NCBI GenBank assembly: GCA_003482695.1
Contig: DMYC01000361.1
Span: forward strand, 1-6,133
Direction: 5' to 3'
Source of the DNA: Clostridiales bacterium UBA8960
Lineage (GTDB): Bacteria; Bacillota; Clostridia; Peptostreptococcales; Acidaminobacteraceae
DNA: 6,133 bases
Shown: positions 1 through 6,066 of the stretch, piece after piece
Layout of the letters: the number at the start of each line of letters is the position of its first letter
Numbering within the stretch: position 1 is the stretch's first letter
Position numbers and translations under genes: made by a program
The notes under the pieces: model-generated
What the model was told of the DNA's origin: nothing
Databases searched by the model: none
Seen by the model: only the letters and a program-made list of their open reading frames with translations

Positions 1-347
1 TCGAGAGCCGTTAAAGCCGTTAAAAGATTATAGGACTGAAAAATAAAACCGATATACTTTTGTCTAAACCCGGCAAGTTGTTTCTCTGTCATCACATCAA
101 TTGCGTTATTTTTGATTTCAATGGTTCCCTTAGTTGGCTTCTCAAGCCCAGCCATCATATTTAACAGCGTTGACTTTCCAGAACCGGATGTTCCAAGAAT
201 ACAGCATATCTCACCACGATAAATCTCTAAATTGATTTTATTAAGTGCGACTACTTTTTCAGTGCCGACTTTATAAACTTTTCGAAGATCTTTTACTTTT
301 ATGACGCAATCCTTCATTGCACTTTTTTCAATTATGTTCTCATCCAC
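1..347 (-). CDS. ABC transporter ATP-binding protein, MacB/LolD type (partial, N-terminal 115 residues)
   Basis: This is the N-terminal part of an ABC transporter ATPase; the gene continues beyond the left edge. Residues 52-60 read GTSGSGKST, a perfect Walker A motif. A tyrosine at 25 fits the A-loop that stacks on adenine, and FQSYNLLTALTAL from residue 103 contains the Q-loop glutamine (Q104). The order 'VYKVGTEKVVAL' then Walker A then 'FQ.YNLL..LTAL' is typical of the MacB/LolD/FtsE-like family, which powers FtsX-fold permeases for export of peptides, lipoproteins or antibiotics. The signature motif and Walker B lie outside the window. I chose the GTG start at 347 because a strong AAAGGAGGT lies 7 bases upstream. 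The nearby ATG at 351-353 (reverse strand) hits a stop after six codons, and the in-frame ATG at 317 has no good ribosome binding site. The gene lies 71 bp after the 79-residue protein gene on the same strand, so it may be co-transcribed with it or have its own promoter. The substrate cannot be told. Confidence 0.9.
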   Translation of the reverse strand, partial: MDENIIEKSAMKDCVIKVKDLRKVYKVGTEKVVALNKINLEIYRGEICCILGTSGSGKSTLLNMMAGLEKPTKGTIEIKNNAIDVMTEKQLAGFRQKYIGFIFQSYNLLTALTAL

Positions 348-353
348 GTCATG

Positions 354-362
354 ACCTCCTTT
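354..362 (-). promoter_or_regulatory. Ribosome binding site that fixes the GTG start of the ABC ATPase
   Basis: On the minus strand this reads AAAGGAGGT, close to a full anti-Shine-Dalgarno match, with 7 bases between GGAGG and the GTG at 347. It decides the start in favour of GTG over the internal ATG 30 bases further in. Confidence 0.8.
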
Positions 363-377
363 CAAAATGCGCCAATC

Positions 378-397
378 TCATCATAACGCGTCATCAT
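378..397. repeat. Short direct repeat TCATCAT, 13-bp period, in the intergenic gap
   Basis: TCATCAT occurs at 378-384 and again at 391-397, separated by AACGCG, in the 71-bp gap between the small membrane protein gene and the ABC ATPase gene. On the minus strand a TATGAT hexamer (385-380) overlaps it and could be a -10 box for the ABC gene, but no convincing -35 box lies at the right distance. No terminator-like GC-rich hairpin with a T run is visible in this gap. The repeat could be an operator or chance. Confidence 0.3.
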
Positions 398-418
398 TTA
401 GTTAAAATAAATTATTCA

Positions 419-658
419 TTAAAATTGCATTAGAATATTCCAAAATAATGATAAAATGCCACACATCGCCCCGAAAAAGTAGAACCGTTCTTTTGCCTTA
501 GATTTCCTATAATTTTCAAGTTCGATTTCCCAAGCGAATTTATTGTGTTTTTCATATCTTTTTGTCTCTTGATTCTCAGGTTTTGTAGCTGAATTTTGTT
601 TCAGTATTTCTCGTTTACTTTTTTCGAACGCAAGTTCTTCTAAAAGTTCTTTACTCAT
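419..658 (-). CDS. Small membrane protein of unknown function, coupled to the YhaN-like gene
   Basis: I do not recognise a family for this 79-residue protein. Residues 1-58 are highly charged (K/E-rich), with two likely helical stretches around 2-21 and 41-58. Residues 59-77 (FYFFGAMCGILSLFWNILM) form a hydrophobic segment long enough to span the membrane, and only two residues follow it. This is a tail-anchored layout, with the charged part expected to be cytoplasmic because of the K/R-rich flank at 51-58. There is no signal peptide and no catalytic motif. Its ATG overlaps the stop of the YhaN-like gene in an ATGA arrangement. Its ribosome binding site (GAGGTGAG) lies inside the end of that gene, so translation is probably coupled. 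Strand, overlap and codon use agree with a real gene. An accessory or anchoring role for the YhaO/YhaN pair is inference from position and membrane topology only. Confidence 0.75.
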   Translation of the reverse strand: MSKELLEELAFEKSKREILKQNSATKPENQETKRYEKHNKFAWEIELENYRKSKAKERFYFFGAMCGILSLFWNILMQF

Positions 659-3231
659 GCGCTCACCTCTTGCATGTTACATCCTGATTTTTCTTTTATC
701 AAGTCTGCCACATAATGGTGGCAAGTGAATACAAATATTTGTCTTTGTTTGGAGATTTCGTCTATGATGTCAATCGTCTCCATGAATCTATGGATATCCC
801 AATTTACAAACGCCTCATCCAATACCAGCGGCAATGCATTTTCAGGGTCAAGCGCCTCAATTATTGCAAGTCGATATGCAAAAAAGAGTTGTTGAATCGT
901 GCCTTTGCTAAACGCCTTTGAGATAGGTAAAATTTCACCATCGACCAGGAATTGAAGTTCCATTTGCTCATTGATCAAGACTTCGCTATACTTTCCCCCA
1001 GTCATTTTACTCATAAAATAACTGACTCGACTTATAATGTTTGGCTGATTTTGAAGCCTAAATCTCTCGTCTGAATATTTGACAACTTCACTTAAAATCA
1101 TAAGCTGATCGCGTTTTTCAGTAAGTTCGTTAAGCATTTCTTCCTTAATCAGTATGGCACTATCGATTTCCTCCAAATTCATCATGTCATTGAACTTAGA
1201 AATTTCATTCATCGTTTGATGTTTTTCCTCTATAAGCGCTTTTTCGCGACTAAATAGCTGTGTTCTCTCGAACTCAAGCGCTTCAATCTTTTCTTCTGAA
1301 ACATCTTCAAAATCTGATATCGGATCATTAAATCGCTTAAGTTCATCCTCATACAGTTTTATTTTCAAAATTTGCTCATGGTTTTGGACGATTTGATCGT
1401 ACCCAAACTGGTAATCGCCTTCTCCGAATCGTTCAACCTCTTGTTTTAACTCATTGAGTGAATGCTCAAGTTTACGCACTTCAGTCATCAGAGATGCCAA
1501 ACTGTCTTGTAAAGCCTCCAATTTAGTCTTTTTCTTATTTTCTTCTGTATCGCTTTTTGATAAATGTGCCATCTGGGCAAGTGTAAACTGAAGCGTCAGT
1601 TTTGCGCCTCTTGAAGTGTTGATGTCATATTCAGTGAGAAGTGATGTAATTCTATTTTCGAGATTCTTCTTATGCTCTAAAATGTTTACCCACTTTTCTT
1701 CTAGCGTATCCTCTTCGAATAATGTCATAATCAACAATTCCAACTTGCTTAAAAATCTCTGACTATCGTCCCCCCATACATAACTCGGCAGCTCAATGCC
1801 ATGCATAGCCCCTATGATTTTTTGCTCCAGTTCAGTCAAATCAAACAGTTCCTGGCGGTCCATCTTTCTTGTCGGTTTAAATTTGGCGACTGCATATCCA
1901 ATCAGTGCAACCCCTATAAAACTGATGCCCAAAAAAGAGGTGTTAACCCATCCGATAATCAAGAGTAAGAATCCGAATACGCCAACGATTAAATGCATTT
2001 TTTTGTTTGCATCATAGTTGAGCTGGATTCTTTTTTCTATCTCGATGTTCTTTTCATGATTCTCGGCATACTTTTGAAGACTAGACATCAAATCAAGCAC
2101 TTGAATCTGCTTTAACGCAACCTTCAAAACATCAGTCAAATCCATATTGAACAAGAGTCTGAACTGACTTGCACTTTTTTCTTTTGATTTTATCAAGTCA
2201 TCCAACTTTATATGTTCATCATGATCAAGTTTCATGAGTTCATCAAGTAAAGCGTTAAGTTCATCATGGTCGCGGCTAAGTTTTAGAAGTTTTAGGTCTT
2301 GCTCTGAGTAAGGCGTCAATGATTTTATAGTTGAATCAATCTCTTTTTCAATCTGCGCGCTTCTTTCTTTCAGTTCGGAAATTCTCCGCACATATGTCTC
2401 TATCTCGTCTATGATTTTAGGGCTCAACTTCATAAATTCGGTTTCATTGTAGATTGACTTATGAATGGCATCTATTTTTTCTTTAAGCAACTTGATAGGC
2501 ATAGCTTCTCTACCACACTTCAGCAAATGGTCCAACTTGGTTTTTTCTTTCCCAATCACTTCCATTTCATTTAGAATGCCATCAAGACGTTCGCTTTTTA
2601 TTTTAGAAAGCTCATAAACGTTTTCAACTTCATGCCGCTTCATTTTTAAACCGCCGATATCCATTTGAAGTTGATTGATCAGAGGATTCCCTTTTTTATC
2701 TTTGCGCCATAGTGCATTGATGTCTTGTTCGATTTTACTTATTACATCTGATGTTTTACACAAATAATCCGTACCATAATTGAAAATCAACTTTTCTTGA
2801 ATGCTTTCCCAAGAATCCTTTTCGAACCTACCAAGTTGATCCGCTGTGAGATGAAAAACACTTTCATACAACATATCGCTGACATTTTTAACAAATGGAA
2901 TCGCCTCATTTTTAAATGTCTGGATATTTTTGGTTTCAACATTCACAAGGCTAAACTTAGGTACGCTTTTTAGACGCCGCTCTATTACAAAAAGTTCCGA
3001 CGATTCTTCTATTTCACCAGAAAAATGTATTTCATTTTTTTCCCAATTTGTATAAGGGTGTTTATCACGATTAGAAGGCTTAAAACCGTAAATTAAAGTC
3101 ATGATGCTATTGAATATCGTTGACTTTCCTGCTTCATTTACACCTAATAAGACGTTGAGTGCATGCGAGAATGAAAGCTCAATATCTTCAAGCTTTCCAA
3201 ACACTTTGTAACTTAACTTATTAATCTTCAT
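655..3231 (-). CDS. yhaN: YhaN-like (SbcC/Rad50-type) coiled-coil ATPase with central membrane hairpin
   Basis: This 858-residue ATPase is the SMC/Rad50-like partner of the upstream nuclease and is expected to work at DNA ends in repair or recombination. Residues 30-38 read GVNEAGKST, the Walker A form typical of the YhaN (COG4717) and RecF/SbcC-like group. The C-terminal half of the ATPase head has the signature FSKGTIQQL (774-782), Walker B LVLDE (802-806), and a switch histidine in FTCHH (838 or 839). Between the head halves are long charged coiled-coil stretches, roughly 170-410 and 455-750. At the tip, where SbcC and Rad50 have a CxxC zinc hook, there are two hydrophobic segments (about 414-429 and 433-449) followed by K450, so the protein is probably held in the membrane there. 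No CxxC occurs anywhere. B. subtilis YhaN is somewhat longer (about 960 residues), so the arms here are shorter. The ATG overlaps the nuclease gene by 11 bp, with a modest GGTGA upstream, which suggests coupled translation. The gene symbol rests on domain order and the adjacent YhaO partner. Confidence 0.9.
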   Translation of the reverse strand: MKINKLSYKVFGKLEDIELSFSHALNVLLGVNEAGKSTIFNSIMTLIYGFKPSNRDKHPYTNWEKNEIHFSGEIEESSELFVIERRLKSVPKFSLVNVETKNIQTFKNEAIPFVKNVSDMLYESVFHLTADQLGRFEKDSWESIQEKLIFNYGTDYLCKTSDVISKIEQDINALWRKDKKGNPLINQLQMDIGGLKMKRHEVENVYELSKIKSERLDGILNEMEVIGKEKTKLDHLLKCGREAMPIKLLKEKIDAIHKSIYNETEFMKLSPKIIDEIETYVRRISELKERSAQIEKEIDSTIKSLTPYSEQDLKLLKLSRDHDELNALLDELMKLDHDEHIKLDDLIKSKEKSASQFRLLFNMDLTDVLKVALKQIQVLDLMSSLQKYAENHEKNIEIEKRIQLNYDANKKMHLIVGVFGFLLLIIGWVNTSFLGISFIGVALIGYAVAKFKPTRKMDRQELFDLTELEQKIIGAMHGIELPSYVWGDDSQRFLSKLELLIMTLFEEDTLEEKWVNILEHKKNLENRITSLLTEYDINTSRGAKLTLQFTLAQMAHLSKSDTEENKKKTKLEALQDSLASLMTEVRKLEHSLNELKQEVERFGEGDYQFGYDQIVQNHEQILKIKLYEDELKRFNDPISDFEDVSEEKIEALEFERTQLFSREKALIEEKHQTMNEISKFNDMMNLEEIDSAILIKEEMLNELTEKRDQLMILSEVVKYSDERFRLQNQPNIISRVSYFMSKMTGGKYSEVLINEQMELQFLVDGEILPISKAFSKGTIQQLFFAYRLAIIEALDPENALPLVLDEAFVNWDIHRFMETIDIIDEISKQRQIFVFTCHHYVADLIKEKSGCNMQEVSA
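1881..1998 (-). other. Transmembrane hairpin at the coiled-coil apex of the YhaN-like protein
   Basis: This stretch encodes residues 412-451. Residues 414-429 (LIVGVFGFLLLIIGWV) and 433-449 (FLGISFIGVALIGYAVA) are two strongly hydrophobic segments joined by a short N-T-S turn and followed by a basic KFKPTRK tail. The segments lie almost exactly midway between the Walker A motif and the signature motif, so they sit at the far end of the coiled-coil arm. Both ATPase heads would then project into the cytoplasm. Central hydrophobic segments are known in YhaN-family proteins. Confidence 0.8.
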
Positions 3232-4456
3232 GTTTAATCACCATTCTCTCGACAATTTCTTCGATCAATCGTTCTTTCATTGATTCGAGAACCCTTTTTT
3301 TCTCTTCTTGAGTTGTATTTGATTTGAATATTGGCAGGCTGTAAATCTTATTTAAAAGCGCCTCTTCATATGAGCCATTGGTTATGCGGGTTATCATCTC
3401 GGACAAAACCGTATGTTCATTCATGAGCGCCTCAACATCCACAGGGTAGGAAAGTTGATTTGTCTTTATTTCAACATCCATCAAACCCACTTTTCTTTTA
3501 AGAACATCACATAAAAACGCAACATTTGCTTGGTCGCTGAGTGCCTCCTTCAAAATGGATTTGCCAGATAAAACGATTCTGATCATCATGTTTCTCGAAG
3601 GCAATTTCGTTTCAGATAGTTTGGTCATAATTTGGTTTAACATAAGCGATTGCAACTCTGTTAAGTTCGAAGTCTCAGGTGTCAACAGGCACTCTATGAT
3701 TTCCCACTGCAAGGCATTGAAATCAACTTCACTCACATGAACATGCGCTCTGTCAATCTCGACAAGATAGCCACCTTTTGCACCCGTTTCTTTTATGTTA
3801 AGCCCCTGAATGTTACCTGAGTAAGCAATTTTCGAAGTGAGTTTTTGTCTAATATGGATATGTCCTAAAGCAAAATAATCATAATTCAATTGTTCGATCA
3901 CTTTTAGAGGGGTCGCCATATAACTTTGCTTATCTGGTGTGGTTATGGCAGATGGAACACTGGCATGAGCGACTCCGATCCAAATGCCATCATCTGCTTT
4001 TGGAGGAAAATTTGTGATCAAAGACCGTTGTTCATTCTTGGATTTATGTCCAACACCCACCACTTTGAATAATTCACCATTTTTGCTTCTTAATTCAGTC
4101 CATTTCACCTGTTCATCATCAAAAAAATGAAAATTTTGATGATGTGTCAGCAAGTTAAGAAATGGCGCCGTTTTCATTGGATCGTGGTTGCCTGTCACAT
4201 ATATGACATGACACCCTTCATCGAGTAATTTACCCATCAGTTTCATGACTTCAGCCTCATCTTGGAAATTGATTTTTTCATGATCAAAAAAATCGCCAGC
4301 GATGATTAAGGCATCTATTTTTTCCATAATCGAAAAATTGACCATCGCATCTAAACTTTCATACATGCATGTTTTCAGTTTTTTTCGAATCATTTCATCT
4401 TTATTGGCATAGCTTGCATTGATGTGTACGTCGGATATATGAAGAAGTCGAATCAT
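3221..4456 (-). CDS. yhaO: YhaO-like (SbcD/Mre11-type) metallophosphoesterase, DNA exonuclease
   Basis: This 411-residue protein is the nuclease of an Mre11/Rad50-like pair, expected to cut DNA using two Mn or Fe ions. All phosphoesterase metal-binding motifs are present: DVH (9-11), GDFFD (54-58), GNHD (89-92), a histidine in GVAHASV (H164) and GHIH (198-201). The site therefore looks fully active. Residues from about 235 on fit the capping and partner-binding region of the SbcD/YhaO family. The length matches B. subtilis YhaO (about 408 residues). The ATG at 4456 follows AGGAGGG at a good distance. The gene is first in its operon, and its last 11 bases (ATGAAGATTAA on the minus strand) also contain the ATG of the YhaN-like ATPase gene. 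This is the usual nuclease-then-ATPase order. In Bacillus the yhaO and yhaN genes are next to yhaM; no yhaM is seen here. SbcD proper is an alternative name, but the partner's YhaN-type architecture favours YhaO. Confidence 0.92.
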   Translation of the reverse strand: MIRLLHISDVHINASYANKDEMIRKKLKTCMYESLDAMVNFSIMEKIDALIIAGDFFDHEKINFQDEAEVMKLMGKLLDEGCHVIYVTGNHDPMKTAPFLNLLTHHQNFHFFDDEQVKWTELRSKNGELFKVVGVGHKSKNEQRSLITNFPPKADDGIWIGVAHASVPSAITTPDKQSYMATPLKVIEQLNYDYFALGHIHIRQKLTSKIAYSGNIQGLNIKETGAKGGYLVEIDRAHVHVSEVDFNALQWEIIECLLTPETSNLTELQSLMLNQIMTKLSETKLPSRNMMIRIVLSGKSILKEALSDQANVAFLCDVLKRKVGLMDVEIKTNQLSYPVDVEALMNEHTVLSEMITRITNGSYEEALLNKIYSLPIFKSNTTQEEKKRVLESMKERLIEEIVERMVIKHED

Positions 4457-4461
4457 TTAAC

Positions 4462-4469
4462 CCTCCTGT
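4462..4469 (-). promoter_or_regulatory. Ribosome binding site of the YhaO-like gene
   Basis: The minus strand reads CAGGAGGG, a strong Shine-Dalgarno sequence about 5 bases before the ATG at 4456. It supports that start codon and efficient initiation of the operon's first gene. Confidence 0.75.
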
Positions 4470-4505
4470 AGTTATGTTTCGATAAAGTTTTCACTTACCA
4501 ACTCA

Positions 4506-4541
4506 ATTATAGTACAAGGTAGACAAAGTAACCACTATAAT
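4506..4541. promoter_or_regulatory. Divergent promoter region with an inverted repeat carrying both -10 boxes
   Basis: ATTATAGT at 4506-4513 and ACTATAAT at 4534-4541 are perfect 8-bp inverted arms around a 20-bp centre. Each arm contains a consensus TATAAT reading outward: minus strand 4511-4506 toward the nuclease operon, and plus strand 4536-4541 toward the pseudokinase gene. At 17-bp spacing the -35 hexamers would be TGGTTA (minus) and TACAAG (plus), both poor. These promoters would need help from a regulator, or the arms could themselves be an operator. The minus-strand box would give a leader of about 43 bases before the YhaO-like start. Promoter use is inferred from sequence alone. Confidence 0.45.
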
Positions 4542-4548
4542 GTAGAAT
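4520..4548 (+). promoter_or_regulatory. Candidate sigma-A promoter for the pseudokinase-like gene
   Basis: TAGACA (4520-4525) and TAGAAT (4543-4548) each match the -35 and -10 consensus at five of six positions and are exactly 17 bp apart. Transcription would start near 4555, giving a leader of about 30 bases with the ribosome binding site inside it. It overlaps the inverted repeat, so a factor binding there could switch this promoter. It competes with the TATAAT at 4536-4541 as the true -10 box. Confidence 0.5.
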
Positions 4549-4571
4549 TATTGGAGTAAAAGTCGGTTTTT

Positions 4572-4580
4572 GGGGGAGGG
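4572..4580 (+). promoter_or_regulatory. Ribosome binding site that fixes the ATG start at 4585
   Basis: GGGGGAGGG contains GGAGG (4575-4579) five bases before the ATG at 4585. A longer reading frame could begin at a TTG at 4570, but that would place this motif inside the coding region and leave the TTG without one. The ATG is therefore the start. Confidence 0.8.
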
Positions 4581-4584
4581 TTTA

Positions 4585-6066
4585 ATGAACCTACAGCAAT
4601 TTAAATCATGGAAACTTTTGTACGAGGATCTAGATCTTTGTTTTTCCCGTGCAGTGTATGAAATGGATAAAGTTAACGTCTTTTTTATAACGTTCTTCAA
4701 GCCTGAAAATCTTGCGATCGCAACCAAACATATGATAGAAGCGCACCTTAACAACTACATGGCATTGATCGAAGACGATGGAAAGTTGCATCTCGTATTA
4801 CGCGAGCAAAAAGGGCATCCAATCAGAAAATTCATTGCTAAGTCAGCATTATCTTATGATGATCGTATACAAATCGCGTACAGTTACCTCAAGCAAATTG
4901 CTAAATATGATGATTTTCCTGATGCAATCAAAATACAATTGCTAGATGATGAACAATGTCTAATCCATGACGATGGCCTTTCATTTAGAGAGCTCGTCGA
5001 CTATACGCTTTCACAAAAATACACATATAAAGATGTCCTTAAGCAGGTGGGAATAACGCTTGACATGATCCTTCACGATGCTGAAGGTTACCATAGTCAA
5101 TTCATTGACAATCTCATTATTGGCAATCACACACTCGATTCATTAGCTACACTTAAAGCGCATTTCAAAGATATTTTTATTTTTGAGAAGCCTGAAGCGT
5201 TTGAGACGATTCGGTCAGAGTATACGATCATTTTGAATGATTTAGAAGCAGGACCGCCACTTAAGTTTTATGACGCTGCAAGTCATGCGAAAATTCAGCC
5301 AATACATGAGTTACCTCAGGAAGAAATCATGCCTGAAACGTTATCCGAGATTAAGAGCGATGATTTACTCCACGAAGATCTACAAAGAGAGTTGGCCAAT
5401 CTTCTGATTGTGCCTTCAGAAGTGACCGTTGAGTCTTCCGAGCCTATTGAGGAACCTATTGAGGAACCTATTGCTGAGCAAGTCGTTCAAACTCATGTCG
5501 ATCCAATTTCGCAGTCCACTTCAGAACCACTCGATGAGGCTACAATAACGCATACTAAATCGTTTAAAGCCATTTTTGAAGAAGAAGACCAACTTCCGGA
5601 ATCGCTTCCAAAATCGAACAAACAAAGAATTTTAGATGAGGATGACGATTTGTTCGACGATGATATGTCACAAATGTTTGATGAAGATGAATTGTTGCAT
5701 GAGAAAAAGCGCATCCCAAAATGGCTGATTCTTTCGGGCGTTGCGCTTATCATAGTTGTTTTAAGCGTTATTGGATTTAGTCAACTGTTTAACTCAGAGC
5801 CTGTTAATGCCAAGTTTGTAATTGAGCCGTTAAGAGACGACCGAATAGCATTCATGAACACCTCAACGGGCGAGAAAAGAATTGACGCATACGCATGGGA
5901 AATTTATTATGCAGACACACTCATTCAGACTTTCACAGATAAAAACTTGTTTCCAGTCTTTGATACTGAAGGTGAATACAAAATCGTTTTAAAAGTCAAA
6001 GACAATGAAGGCAACTGGAGCGAACCTTATTCTGAGGTATATAAGTATGACGCAAAGGAAGACTGA
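4585..6066 (+). CDS. Pseudokinase-like, single-pass membrane protein with extracytoplasmic PKD-like domain
   Basis: This is a 493-residue protein of unproven function. Residues 30-165 resemble a reduced protein kinase fold: a two-strand stretch and hinge-like segment (LVLREQKGHPIRKFI, 70-84), a long helix (90-107), then IKIQLLDDEQCLIHDDGLSF (115-134). The last segment looks like a catalytic loop and DFG region, but no HRD, no VAIK lysine and no DFG are visible, so a pseudokinase is likely. Residues about 240-379 are an acidic, low-complexity linker, including EPIEEPIEEPI (286-296) and a D/E cluster (351-369). KKR (374-376) precedes a single transmembrane helix (380-402), placing the N-terminus in the cytoplasm. 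Residues 407-493 fit a PKD/Ig-like domain, with AYAWEIYY, F-DTEGEYKIVLKVKDNEGNWS. In B. subtilis the membrane Ser/Thr kinase gene yabT sits just before tilS, and this gene holds that place. The layout also recalls EssB/YukC, but no type VII secretion genes are seen. The kinase kinship is inference; the topology and the PKD-like domain are better supported. Confidence 0.85.
   Translation: MNLQQFKSWKLLYEDLDLCFSRAVYEMDKVNVFFITFFKPENLAIATKHMIEAHLNNYMALIEDDGKLHLVLREQKGHPIRKFIAKSALSYDDRIQIAYSYLKQIAKYDDFPDAIKIQLLDDEQCLIHDDGLSFRELVDYTLSQKYTYKDVLKQVGITLDMILHDAEGYHSQFIDNLIIGNHTLDSLATLKAHFKDIFIFEKPEAFETIRSEYTIILNDLEAGPPLKFYDAASHAKIQPIHELPQEEIMPETLSEIKSDDLLHEDLQRELANLLIVPSEVTVESSEPIEEPIEEPIAEQVVQTHVDPISQSTSEPLDEATITHTKSFKAIFEEEDQLPESLPKSNKQRILDEDDDLFDDDMSQMFDEDELLHEKKRIPKWLILSGVALIIVVLSVIGFSQLFNSEPVNAKFVIEPLRDDRIAFMNTSTGEKRIDAYAWEIYYADTLIQTFTDKNLFPVFDTEGEYKIVLKVKDNEGNWSEPYSEVYKYDAKED
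5443..5473 (+). repeat. In-frame 12-bp tandem repeat (2.6 copies)
   Basis: CCTATTGAGGAA occurs at 5443-5454 and 5455-5466, followed by the first seven bases of a third copy. It encodes PIEE units inside the acidic linker of the pseudokinase-like protein. The copies are identical at the DNA level, which suggests recent slippage. Changes in copy number would alter linker length by four residues without breaking the frame. Confidence 0.85.
5722..5790 (+). other. Transmembrane helix of the pseudokinase-like protein
   Basis: This encodes residues 380-402, WLILSGVALIIVVL followed by SVIGFSQLF, an uninterrupted hydrophobic span. It is preceded by KKRIPK and an acidic cluster, and followed by an uncharged N-S and the PKD-like domain. 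The positive-inside rule puts the N-terminal kinase-like part in the cytoplasm and the C-terminal part outside. Confidence 0.85.

Noticed and set aside
7..24. Tandem GCCGTTAAA repeat at the left edge
   Set aside because: It encodes the LTALTAL part of the ABC Q-loop region, which lines up with the family pattern NLLPxLTAL without any length change, so it is not an insertion.
715..921. Plus-strand open frame of 68 codons opposite the YhaN-like gene
   Set aside because: It lies wholly antisense to the well-supported ATPase head region, has no ribosome binding site and shows no protein-like domain.
1796..2017. Plus-strand open frame of 73 codons opposite the YhaN membrane hairpin
   Set aside because: It is antisense to the hydrophobic hairpin coding sequence and is a shadow of that composition; no start signal is seen.
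3555..3740. Plus-strand open frame of 61 codons opposite the YhaO-like gene
   Set aside because: It is antisense to a complete metallophosphoesterase gene and has no supporting start signal or domain.
655..4456. Defence system of the nuclease-plus-ATPase kind (for example Gabija- or Wadjet-like)
   Set aside because: The motifs are those of YhaO/SbcD and YhaN/SbcC housekeeping repair proteins, and no integrase, transposase or other defence gene lies nearby.
4570..4584. TTG start giving a 498-residue version of the pseudokinase-like protein
   Set aside because: The extra five codons consist of the Shine-Dalgarno sequence itself; the ATG at 4585 has the correct spacing to it.
4548..4754. Minus-strand open frame of 68 codons across the start of the pseudokinase-like gene
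   Set aside because: It overlaps the better-supported plus-strand gene and its promoter and has a composition unlike a real protein.
5493..5753. Minus-strand serine-rich open frame of 86 codons
   Set aside because: The serine runs are the reverse-strand reading of the GAT/GAA-rich acidic linker on the plus strand.
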